NCBI GenBank assembly: GCA_020746105.1
Contig: CM036626.1
Location: forward strand, 21,999,001 to 22,063,000
Source of the DNA: Trogon surrucura
Lineage: Eukaryota; Chordata; Aves; Trogoniformes; Trogonidae
DNA length: 64,000 bases
Reading direction: 5' to 3'
The position numbers were made by a program, and so were the translations under genes. Under the pieces are notes generated by a model, which did no database searches, was not told where the DNA came from, and saw only the letters and a list, made by a program, of their open reading frames with translations. This document shows positions 22,901 through 64,000 of this stretch, piece after piece; position 1 is the first letter of the stretch, and every line of letters starts with the position of its first letter.

Positions 22901-25900
22901 GGTTGCCTGGCGGATCACATCCCTGCGCTCATCCCTGGTAAACTTGTCTGGGGCCTGGGGGTGAAGGAGAAGCATTGCCTTAATCTGTTCCTAACATGTA
23001 TGCTCCTTGCCTGCGTGTTCCAGTTTTATTCCAGTGCGTTGTTACGCTCAGCATCAGGACACACGCATCACGTTCTGTCCTGCGTGGATGTGCAGAGCAG
23101 CTCCCCGATCCATGCTGGCCTCTGGCCACCACTGAGAGCCAGGATAAGAACATTGAGTTTATTTCCACAGTCCCTTGAAGAGATACTTTTGGGAGAACCT
23201 GTTCGAGCCTCCTTTGAAACTAGCTGGAATTGTGCTGTTGGCCCGCTGAGATCAGTAACACAACTGACATTTTCTTTTACAGAATGCAGTTGGCATTTAA
23301 AAAATTATTTATATTGACTGATTATTTAATTTTCACCGACACATTTTTCTCTGAGCTTCCCTGCCTATGGGCTCATGAAGCATCCCACTGCTGAAAGGCT
23401 CATAGTCCTGAGGTCCTGCCTTTGCTTTTGGTGTGACTGTGTGGTAAATATAATTGACCTGGGATTGTTCCTGGGCTGGGGGCTGCACCTCCCTCTTACA
23501 AATCAGTAGACTGGAAAAAACATTCAAACCAGGAGTCGGGCATTACTTCAAAGGCAGCAAGCAGTGTTGTGTAAATGTTTCTCAGTAAGTCTTCTGGGAA
23601 ACATAAATGTGTGCCACAGAAGCTGGACTTGGAATCACCTCCCTTCTGCGAAGGCAGTGCTTCTTCAGTGGTCCACAGTTGTGTTCCAAAAAACACTAAC
23701 AAGAGGTGTAAAACTAGATAAATGCAGAGCCTCTGCTGCTGCTTATTTTTATTTTTTTTTAGAGTTCCAATAGAAGCATGAAGGCAAAACTCAGAAAGGG
23801 GCATTCCTGCTGCCTGGGGTACCTGCTGTTGAGACTAGGCTTTCCCAGTCTCAGTTTGATGCCTTTTTGTCATACTTACTTGCATTTGACGAATCAGCCC
23901 TTCTCGTCTCAGCCGAGAGCGACTTTTCGAATCAACTTTTAAAAAAGCTGTGGTAGCCAGCCACCCGAGACTGCTCCAGAGACCAGTTATGTCTGAATGG
24001 CCACCTCTGGAGAGCAGGGAGATGGCGAGGAGAGTCGCCCTCTCTAATGGCACGTGTCTTCTGGGTGGGGAGAGGAAAGAAAGAAAACCAATTCCAGCTG
24101 TGTCCTTCTTTGAGGGGGGTGTGATAAAAACTTGGTGATGAAGTAAGGCGGCAGTCGTTCTTGTCTCTTCTGTGCAGGTATTGTTTTCTCCCTGGCTGAT
24201 AAATCCAGCTCCTCCAACATGAGGATTGACACACTGTCGTTCCTTCACGTCCTCCTGTGCAACCACCAGCCGGAGGTGTTTCATCCTCATATCAAGAACC
24301 TGTTGCCTCCTGTCGTGAGCTGTATTGGTGACCCCTTTTATAAGATCACTTCAGAAGCTCTGCTGGTTACTCAGCAGCTTGTGAAAGTTATCAGGCCTCT
24401 GGACAAATCTTGCACTTTTGATGCCAAGCCCTATGTGAAGGACATTTTCCCTGGTACTCTGAAGCGACTGAAGGCAGCCGACATCGACCAGGAGGTGAAA
24501 GAGCGTGCTATCTCCTGCATGGGGCAAATCATTTACAGTATGGGAGACCACTTAAGCTCTGATCTCCAGCCAACCTTGAAGATCTTTCTGGAGAGGCTCA
24601 AAAATGAAATCACCAGATTGACAACTGTCAAAGCATTAACCTTAATCGCTAGTTCTCCACTTAAAATAGATCTGAGGCCCATCCTAGCGGAAGGTTTCCC
24701 CATTCTGGCTTCCTTCTTGAGAAAGAATCAACGTGCCTTGAAACTGAGCACTCTGACTGCTCTAGACATCCTGGTGAAGAACTACAGCGACAGCCTCAAG
24801 CCTGCCATGATCGAGTCTGTCCTAACGGAGCTCCCTGCATTGATTACTGAGAACGACATGCATGTTTCCCAGGTGGCTGTTGCGTTCCTCACTACTCTGG
24901 CTAAAGTTTACCCATCCTGCATCTCTAAGATCAGCAGTGCAGTTCTTGCTGAAATCTTTCAGCTTGTCCACTCTCCTTTGCTTCAAGGAGGGGCACTGGG
25001 TGCCATCATAGACTTCTTCCAGGCTCTGGTTCTGACAAAGACAGCCACTGTGGGCTACTCAGAGCTGATGAAGCAGCTGACGGCGCCGATTTACTCCTCA
25101 GGTTCAGTCGGGGCGTCCATGACGTTACACAAGCAGGCGTATTACTCTGTGGCAAAGTGCGTGGCAGCCCTTTCCTCGGCTTGCCCCAAGGAAGCCCCCG
25201 CGACAGTGAACCGGTTTGTCCAGGATGTAAAAAACCCCAAGTCTAGCTCTGCTGTGGAAGTGCTAGCTTTCCTCTCGCTGGCAGAGATGGGGCGCACCAC
25301 GAACCTCAGTGCTCAGAGAGAGCTCAAAACTGTCATCCTGGAAGCGTTCGGTTCCCCCAGCGAGGAGGTGAAATCTGCCGCTTCTTACGCTTTGGGGAAC
25401 ATCAGTGTTGGGAATCTGAAGGAGTATCTTCCCTTCATGCTGAAAGAGATTGGAAGCCAGCCCAAGAGACAGTACCTGCTGCTGCACTCGCTGAAAGAAG
25501 TCATCAGCTCCTCCCCGGCCGATGGCCTCAAACCTTACGTGGAGGATATCTGGGCTCTGCTCTTCAAGCACTGCGAGTGCGCGGAGGAAGGGACGCGCAA
25601 TGTGGTGGCTGAGTGCTTGGGGAAGCTGACCCTGGTAGATCCTTCAGAGCTGCTGCCCCGGTTGAAAAAACAGCTGTCTTCAGGTACTGGGAATGGTGGG
25701 AGTGGGGAAATCCTTTCTTGTGCTGGGACGTCCTCCTGCCCAGCCGGGAGGAGAGTCTTAGGAATGGGGACTGCGCGTGGAGATTGTGCGGCAGCGGGGT
25801 TTAAACAAGGAGGTTGTTAAGACAAATCCCCAAATCCCCTGTTCTCTTATCTCTTCAGTGCGTGTGTAATGTGACCAGGAGAAGAACACGTGCTGTGAAG

Positions 25901-28269
25901 ATACTGCAGTGATTCCGTCTTTTGATCTTCTCTCTGTGTTTAACTTCCATCTCCATCGCAGGCTCTCCCCATGCCCGGAGCACGGTGGTCACGGCCGTCA
26001 AATTCACGATCGCAGACCAGCCCCAGCCCATCGATGCCTTCCTCAAAGGCTGCATAGGTAGGTGACTGCCAGCAGTGGCACGAGCTGGCAGCGTGAGGTG
26101 TGCGGTGTCATTGGCAGCTCAGGGATTGCTCACACCTACATGAACCTGATCTAATCCAGCTACTGTTTTGTCAGTGTTTCTCTGGGTTTGGGATTACAGA
26201 GCAACACTGGCACATGAGTCCTTATTAAGTGCTCCAGTGCCTTGCCCTTGGGTGTGTTCCATTGGTGACAGTATTTTAGGGAGCCTAAGTTCCTTCTGCG
26301 CTTAAACTCATGATAAGGATCTTGGGAAATATAACCTGTATTAAAAGGTTCTTATGTCTAGGGAGGCTGCATTCCAGATCTGTTGTATAAAATTGGGCCT
26401 TCTGTTTCAGAGAAGTCTGAGCAGGAAAAAACTCAACTTCCTTGAACACCAAAGCCTCTAGTTTGACTTTTGGATGAGGTAGCTGGAATCATTTGGTTTG
26501 TTTTTATGTCCAAGTGCAGGAAAGTCATGTTTCTTCCATGGTTTCTCCTCCCAAGTGAAGGGAGGGAAAGCATTTTGAGTGTCTCTGCTAGACTGTGCCC
26601 CTGGAGTTATTTTACCAACTCAAAAGCAGGCTCCTTGAAATACAGATATACTTTTAAAAGTACTTGTAAAACACTGCAGCAGGACAGACCGGTGCGTTCT
26701 CATCCCACAGGCGACTTCTTAAAAACTCTTCAGGATGCAGACCTGAACGTTCGGCGTGTGGCTTTAGCCATGTTTAATTCTGCTGCTCACAACAAACCTT
26801 CTTTAATCCGAGATTTACTCAGTGCAGTTCTCCCCAGCCTGTATAACGAGACGAAGGTCAGGAGGGAGCTCATCCGGGAGGTACGTCGTGGGCGCGGTAC
26901 AGCAGCGACTCGGTGCACGTGAAGCTGAGATGAAGCTGTCACCTTGCCTGCTGTGATGTGACTGCGGAGTGGTTTGTCTTGTTTAAGGTAGAAATGGGGC
27001 CGTTCAAGCACACGGTGGATGATGGCCTTGACGTGAGGAAAGCTGCTTTCGAGTGCATGTACACGCTGCTGGAGAGCTGCCTTGACCGACTGGATATTTA
27101 CGAGTACCTGAACCACGTGGAGGATGGCCTGAAGGATCACTACGACATTCGGGTAGGTGCCGTGCCGTAACTGCTGGGGCGTCAGTCCTTCGGCGGGGGC
27201 CTGAGTCGAGCTGGGGTGTCACCACAGCACCGAGCGTCCCTGCCGCACTGTTCCCGGTTCTCTGTGCCGCTGCAGCCTTTCATATGGCATTGTCTGGCTC
27301 CAGTTTGACTGTGGGGGCCTTGGAAACGCAACCCTGGTGCGGCTGGTTTTATAGGAAAGTTACCAAAGCCTAAATTAAGTTCTCTCTGCCTTTAAACTTA
27401 CCATTGCCACTTGCTCAGTGTGGCCAGTGACGCTGTGCTAAAAAAGAATTGGTGGTGTCGTTGTTGATGGCATCATGGTTTCACAGGAAGCGGTACATCC
27501 TTTTCATCCTGTTATTTGGGTTAGCCCCAGTTAGATGTGGCTGCGGCAGCGGCACAGGCCCTGTGCCCAGTGAGCCCTCCACAGCCACCCGTGAGCAGGG
27601 CCCAGCCGGCGGCCCTGGGACACTGCTGCTGCCACAGGCACGGGTCTGAAATGACCAAAGCTCTTAGTGAACGAGAGCAGACTCTTGGCGCGGTCAGAGG
27701 GTGCAGAGAAGCGACACCCTTTTTGTCCTTCCTCCTGTCCAGATGCTGACTTTCATCATGCTGGCTCGGCTGTCCGCGCTCTGTCCCAGCGCTGTGCTGC
27801 AGCGGCTCGAGCGACTGATCGAGCCTCTCCGGGCAACGTGCTCCACCAAGGTAAGCTTGGGCAGAGAGCACGACGCGCAGGGGCGGGTCCTGTCCCAAAG
27901 CCACCTCAGCTCTCAGCTCACTGCCCACACTCCTGGCTAGAAAATCATCTGCTGGGCTCTGTCTGTGCTGGCGCATCTGACTCTCTGTGCCTGGGTCATC
28001 TTTTCTGAACACCAACTAAAAACGGTGCTTTGGATTTGTAGGTAAAAGCTGGTTCTGTGAAACAGGAGTTTGAGAAGCAGGACGAGCTGAAGCGATCTGC
28101 CATGAGAGCGGTAGCCGCTCTCCTGACCATCCCCGAAGTGGAGAAAAGTCCAGCGATGGCTGAGTTTTCATCTCAGATCAGATCCAATCCTGAAATGGCA
28201 TCACTTTTTGAGAGCATTCAGAAAGACTCTGCTTCCCTGCCCACCTCAGAGTCCATGGACATGAGCTAA
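13901..28269 (+). CDS. CAND2: Cullin-associated NEDD8-dissociated protein 2 (TIP120B)
   Basis: HEAT-repeat protein that binds unneddylated cullin-RBX1 and exchanges SCF substrate receptors; the paralogue CAND2 is muscle-enriched in mammals. Fifteen exons: 13901-13968, 16236-16379, 17924-18078, 19163-19286, 19918-20175, 20787-20892, 21558-21700, 22337-22629, 22796-22937, 24178-25683, 25962-26057, 26711-26880, 26988-27152, 27743-27850 and 28042-28269. They give about 1,234 residues (human 1,236). An acidic loop ([18 protein letters not shown], then [11 protein letters not shown]) falls near residues 310-343. The C-terminus carries [20 protein letters not shown] and [13 protein letters not shown], which match CAND2 better than CAND1. 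Placement beside RPL32 agrees. Exon 5 begins with a run of seven G (19921-19927) that throws the frame by one; six would keep it in register with exon 4 and the family ([10 protein letters not shown]). Everything else is intact, so a sequence error is the simplest explanation. Confidence 0.95.
13969..24177 (+). other. CAND2: CAND2 introns 1-9
   Basis: Introns 1 (13969-16235) and 2 (16380-17923) and the shorter introns up to 24177 were read for nested genes, snoRNAs and LINE tails. Nothing convincing was seen beyond polypyrimidine runs and ordinary low-complexity DNA. Confidence 0.5.
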
Positions 28270-29223
28270 GATCCATTTGCCGCACTGCCCTCCTGCCCTC
28301 GCGACACAGCGCCTGAGTGGAGACACCAACGTCAGCAGGGGCACACGTCAGCAGGGGCTCACAGCTGGTTCCAGGTACTCTTAGGAGCATCAGGCACCTT
28401 GTGGAGTTGTGACAAGACCCATGAGATGAGGGAAGGGCGTCCTCATGTAGAGGAGGGGATGGAAGATGAGTATTCTGATTTTTCAGCAGGTTTTTAAGGG
28501 GCATACAAAGCAAACAGAATTGAGCATGGTTCCGTGAAAAGTAGTTTAAAATGTTTAACCACTGCACGTGCACTTTCTACCCCAAATTGCCTGAAGAATG
28601 TATTTATATTGTTTCACTAAACATGGCCAAGAACTGAAGTCACATCGTTAGTTAGCCATGAGCACCTTAACCGCAGGCCCCGTTTCAGAGAGGGGACTTG
28701 CAGCAGCCGAGCCGCAGGAGCTGCGCAGGAGCAGTGCAATACCCCGACCCGACGGCACCCGCAGCGCGGCGGTTCTGCGGCATTTGGGCATACAGAGCCC
28801 TCTTGCTTCACTTCATTTGTGCGGGTTTGACCGCAAAATACCTCAGCCTGCGTCTTCCACAAGAGACAGGTCACCGCCAGCAAGAGCCGCCTGCAAGGGA
28901 GCAGCTGCTACTTGTGCCATGTCACATGAGGGGGGTGTCACCCACCAGAGGTGTGAGAGCACAGGCACAGCTCCCACTCACCCATCCGGTGAGAGAACTT
29001 ACGTGGCTGTTGCATCCAAATCCTGCTTTGTGTAGGGGCAAAAAAAAAGCCTTAAGAGAGAGGATGTAACGGCAAACTAGAGAACGAGGCCACCACGACA
29101 CACTTCTCGTAGCCATGGAGCTGTAATAAGCTTTCATTTCTCCTTTTCTGACAGAGTGTGTTTGATGTGAAAAATATTTATAGTGCTGCGTGAAAGAACA
29201 CCCCTTGTTTGAGTGCTATGAGT

Positions 29224-29229
29224 AATAAA
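29224..29229 (+). terminator. CAND2: CAND2 polyadenylation signal
   Basis: AATAAA about 955 bp beyond the CAND2 stop, the last good signal before the RPL32 3' end on the other strand. The implied 3' untranslated region is 28270 to about 29250. Confidence 0.6.
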
Positions 29230-29367
29230 AATGTTCTTGTGAAGCTGCGTACCCTCCCGAGTTCATGAGCCATCAGAGCGACTCTGATGCGCCCCAGAGC
29301 CACACCCCTGCCCGCCCCACTGGCATACTGGGCCATTCAAAACATCCACCTCCGCTTGTTTTTACGC

Positions 29368-29373
29368 TTTATT
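29368..29373 (-). terminator. RPL32: RPL32 polyadenylation signal
   Basis: AATAAA on the minus strand about 30 bp after the RPL32 stop codon. This fits the very short 3' untranslated regions of ribosomal protein mRNAs. Confidence 0.75.
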
Positions 29374-29400
29374 AAATACATCTCTGAGGCAGAAGCCAGT

Positions 29401-30631
<1,231 letters not shown>

Positions 30632-31173
30632 CACGCGTTGCTCGGAGCGCTTCCACCGCCGCCCACCCGGTCCTTCCACTCGCCACCCGTCACCCTCCCG
30701 CAGCGACGCCTGCAGAGCCCGGCCGATGCCGACAAACCCGCAGGCAGGCAGGGAGCCGGCCGCGGAGTGCCCGCTGCTCGTCTGCTGGCCGCGGCAGATT
30801 CACCTCACGCCGCCCCGCACTGTCGGTACCGCCGCACCTGCCACCTCACGCTCCCCGCTTCAGCCTCCCTGGAAGCGAATCGCCCGGGCGGCCCCCGCCC
30901 CGCCCCGCCCCGCCATCCCCCGCGGACTGGGCCCCGCTGCCCCGCATGGCCCCGCCGGGGGCCGCAACGCCTCCGGGGAGGCCTCGTAACCCGGCCGCGG
31001 CTTCTCCTCGCCCGCCCCGGGGAGGGCCCCCGCGCCCCGGCAGGCAGAGGCCCGGCCAGGCCCGCCCGGCCCCAGGAGGCCGCAGAGAGGCCCTGGCCCT
31101 GCGGCCCGCGGGCGGCGGAGGGGAGCGGTGGGGGGGGCGCTGGGGGCGGCCGTGCCGGGCCCGCGGCCCCCGG

Positions 31174-31260
31174 GTGGCGGCGGATGGCGGCGGATGGCGG
31201 CGGATGGGGACTCACCGGGAGCGCGATGGCGGCCTCGGCGCCAGCCCCGACGAGAGAAGG
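31174..31260 (-). promoter_or_regulatory. RPL32: RPL32 5'TOP first exon and downstream tandem YY1-like sites
   Basis: The non-coding exon at 31216 to about 31260 starts in a pyrimidine tract and contains GCCGCCATC (a YY1-type core). Just inside intron 1, at 31174-31208, a 10-bp unit (plus-strand CGGATGGCGG) is repeated, giving two to three more ATGGCGGC cores in phase. Mammalian rpL30 and rpL32 promoters are known to use downstream 'delta' (YY1) sites. The start site itself is inferred from the pyrimidine tract. Confidence 0.6.
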
Positions 31261-31261
31261 A

Positions 31262-32290
31262 GGCGGTGCCGCGCGCAGGGGCTCATGGGATACGCGGGAG
31301 GTCCTGGCAGGGCGGTACGAAGCCGACAGAAAAACCGGCACGTTGGTCCGGACCGCCCGTTATTTACGTTAGGAACGGCAGCGGGCAGGGGTGGCGGTGA
31401 CCGCTGCAGCTGCTCTCGTGACCGAGACCGCAGAGAGAGCTGGGCCCGGCTTCGCCACCTTCCTGCCCGCCAGCGCTTCCGCCGCGCTCGGCCCCGCCGC
31501 GCTGCCCGGGTCTGCGGTGGTGCCGTTCTGGCGCTCCGGCAGCCCCGAGCTGGCGGGAGGGGGGACGGCGCCGCTTTCCGCTGGGAACCGATGCTTGTGC
31601 CCCTGTAGCCCTGCTCCAAGTGCTGTCCGCTGCTTTCTGAGAAAAAATTAACCCGCACAACCGGCCGCGAGCAGCTGCCGTTGGCTGTGGCTGAAATGCG
31701 GCGTTTCCAGCACACGCAAGGGCAGCTGCAGCCGTGAGGAAAGCCCAGATCTTCGGGATCGTCTTTCTTCCACAAGAATAACTATTCCGGGTGTATCTCA
31801 GACAGCGCAGGCTGAAAAGGGCCTGCCGAGGAGAGAAGGCTGCCGCCTGTGGGGCGCCCCAGCCCGGCTGCGAGGCCCTGCCCTCCCGCTGCCCCTCCCG
31901 CGGCACCTCCGGAGGCGCCGTCCTGCTCCCGGCACAGCCCCGGGCCCCGCCGCTGCCTCGGGTCTCTGTCCTGCAAGCCCAGGACGGCTCCTGGCTCGCA
32001 CTTGCCAGGATGCTCCAAAAGAAAGTCTTTCGGAGCGAATGAACGGGTGTTGTATTTCCACTGGATCGTTTTGCACTGACCCCGGTGACTGAGCATCAGT
32101 GTCTTGAGGGACAAGTCACAGTCCCGTGGGCACATGAGCTCAGTGATCAGGGATGCTCCGTCCTCTGATGTAGAAACTGACTCAACATCATGTTCTTCTT
32201 GTCATTTACCCATAAAAAACATGAATCTCACCAAAGCGTTCAGAAACCCCACCCTTTGGGCTGAGACCCCGCTGCTCCGCATTGAACGAA
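31262..32290. other. RPL32-MBD4 intergenic interval
   Basis: The CpG island of RPL32 runs to about 31560, followed by GC-rich DNA without a recognisable gene. Human EFCAB12, which neighbours MBD4, was looked for here (EF-hand loops, splice-bounded frames), and no trace was found. Confidence 0.5.
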
Positions 32291-32314
32291 CAGAGCCCAC
32301 AGAACCTGGACACC

Positions 32315-32320
32315 TTTATT
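32315..32320 (-). terminator. MBD4: MBD4 polyadenylation signal
   Basis: AATAAA on the minus strand about 85 bp after the MBD4 stop codon, the first such signal downstream. Confidence 0.65.
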
Positions 32321-32403
32321 AAAACACACGGAGACGTCACACGCCTGGCGGCAGCGGTGGCCACACGGGGCTGCAGGGACCTGTCCGGGGCACTCGCCGC
32401 TGC

Positions 32404-36413
<4,010 letters not shown>

Positions 36414-36437
<24 letters not shown>

Positions 36438-36654
36438 CACGTGACGCCGGGCGCTCCCGCCTCCCGCTCGCCGCGGCCCCGCCCCCCGTCGGGTGCCCCC
36501 TGGCGGGCCGGAGGACGCGGCGGCGCGCACCGCGCATGCGTGTTGCCCCTGGCGTCACCACCACGCCGCTCCTGGCGCCAACGAGCGGTGCCGGTGCCGG
36601 GGATGCGAGCCGCGCTCACCTGGCGCGACACGGCCAAGCAGCGGTGAGCGGCCC
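36414..36654. repeat. Promoter duplication, copy A (MBD4-proximal)
   Basis: First copy of a tandem pair shared with 36708-36918. Order within the unit: GCCGCCATGACGG (MBD4 ATG region, minus), then CCATCACGTGACGCC (E-box/CRE-like), GCGCATGCG (NRF1-like), and an IFT122-like first exon (ATG at 36603) ending in a GTGAGCGG donor at 36643/36644. The copy is about 30 bp longer than copy B in the middle. Its RFX half-site corresponding to that of copy B is decayed. Confidence 0.85.
36603..36643 (+). CDS. IFT122: Alternative or relic IFT122 first coding exon (copy A)
   Basis: A 41-nt frame encoding MRAALTWRDTAKQ plus two bases, with an intact GTGAGC donor. It is the copy-A counterpart of the true first exon and has the same phase, so splicing to exon 2 would keep the frame (Arg in place of Cys at the junction). 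It differs from the IFT122 family start (RDKAE) at two residues, as expected for a spare copy under weaker selection. Expression is unknown. Confidence 0.5.
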
Positions 36655-36824
36655 CGCTCCGCGGCACGGTGGGACACGCCCGCCCTCACCGCCATCACGC
36701 CCCGTCTCGCCGCCATGACGGTAGCCTCCATCACGTGACGCCGCAGCGCGCCCTCCTCCCCCCCCCCGCCAGGCGCCCCCTATCGGGCGGGAGGACCCGG
36801 CAGCGGCTCCCAACGCGCATGCGC

Positions 36825-36839
36825 GTCGCCCGTAGCAAC
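36825..36839 (+). promoter_or_regulatory. IFT122: RFX X-box of the IFT122 promoter
   Basis: GTCGCC-CGT-AGCAAC matches the X-box consensus (GTNRCC, 0-3 bases, RGYAAC) at every fixed position and lies 28 bp before the IFT122 ATG. X-boxes bind RFX factors and drive ciliary genes, which fits an IFT-A subunit. Confidence 0.7.
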
Positions 36840-36866
36840 GCGCCGGTGGCGGTGCCGGTGGCGGGG

Positions 36867-63554
<26,688 letters not shown>

Positions 63555-64000
63555 GTAAGGACCGAAGGGAAGTTTCTATTTGTTACCTCCTCGCGCATGT
63601 AGACGAACAATTACTGAATTGTGATAGAGCTGCTGCAACCACTTTGCTGTTCTGTGGCTTTGTTTTGTTTTTTTAATGCTGTGCATAACTCTGGTGCTAT
63701 TTTCATCATCCCCCACTTTTCCCATGTGCTGACTTAAAACAAATAAACAAAACAGCAGCACCAGTGTCCATGGGCCTCCTCTCGAAATCTGGCTGGAATC
63801 AAAATCGTGTCCCCTGGGCCCGTGTGTCCTCACGTAGCTCCCAGGAGCTAAAGAAGCGACTGGAGGGTTAACGTGCTGCTAAATAAGAGACGATCCTGGA
63901 GCGTAAGATACATCTAGTGCCTGAACAGAGGTTGGAGAGGTGCTTGGCAAATAATTTCTGCCGACAGATAAAACTGTTTGTTGGCTATCATCTTGTCTTC

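Noticed and set aside
31782-32135. A 117-codon minus-strand frame between RPL32 and MBD4
   Set aside because: No EF-hand or other recognisable motif, no clear splice context, low-complexity C-terminal half; not evidence for EFCAB12.

Overview
This is a bird (neognath) nuclear window. CR1 LINE fragments are scattered through it, and every recognisable gene is a multi-exon vertebrate gene with GT-AG introns, small avian-sized introns and CpG-island promoters. A tRNA-Ile-derived SINE or pseudogene at the left edge is weakly consistent with a songbird relative, but the species cannot be fixed from the sequence.

Layout. From 1 to 2.5 kb there is a tRNA-like element and an orphan CpG island. At 3.3-4.6 kb lies the ghrelin gene GHRL (minus strand), whose coding exon 2 has a GTG where ATG is expected and a +1 shift in a homopolymer. 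SEC13 (7.3-13.5 kb, minus) and CAND2 (13.9-28.3 kb, plus) diverge from one CpG island; CAND2 exon 5 also has a +1 homopolymer shift. RPL32 (29.4-31.3 kb, minus) converges on CAND2 and carries an H/ACA snoRNA (SNORA7) in intron 1. MBD4 (32.4-36.4 kb, minus) and IFT122 (36.9 kb to beyond the right edge, plus) diverge from a promoter that is tandemly duplicated. IFT122 intron 1 contains a 78-bp near-perfect palindrome. A CR1 element with a long open reverse-transcriptase frame sits antisense in an IFT122 intron.

Function. The genes are unrelated in role: an appetite hormone precursor, a COPII/nuclear-pore/GATOR2 beta-propeller, a cullin exchange factor, a ribosomal protein, a T:G-mismatch glycosylase and an IFT-A subunit. 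They are organised as two divergent housekeeping promoter pairs (SEC13/CAND2 and MBD4/IFT122) with a convergent CAND2/RPL32 3' end between them. By my recollection of the human map, the block joins genes split between 3p25 (GHRL, SEC13, CAND2, RPL32) and 3q21 (MBD4, IFT122), so it carries a synteny junction.

The strongest second-look items are the duplicated MBD4/IFT122 promoter with a perfect RFX X-box in one copy only, an extra in-frame IFT122 first exon, the palindrome, and the disrupted GHRL reading frame. All exon boundaries were read by eye from splice signals and remembered family sequences; no alignment was run.
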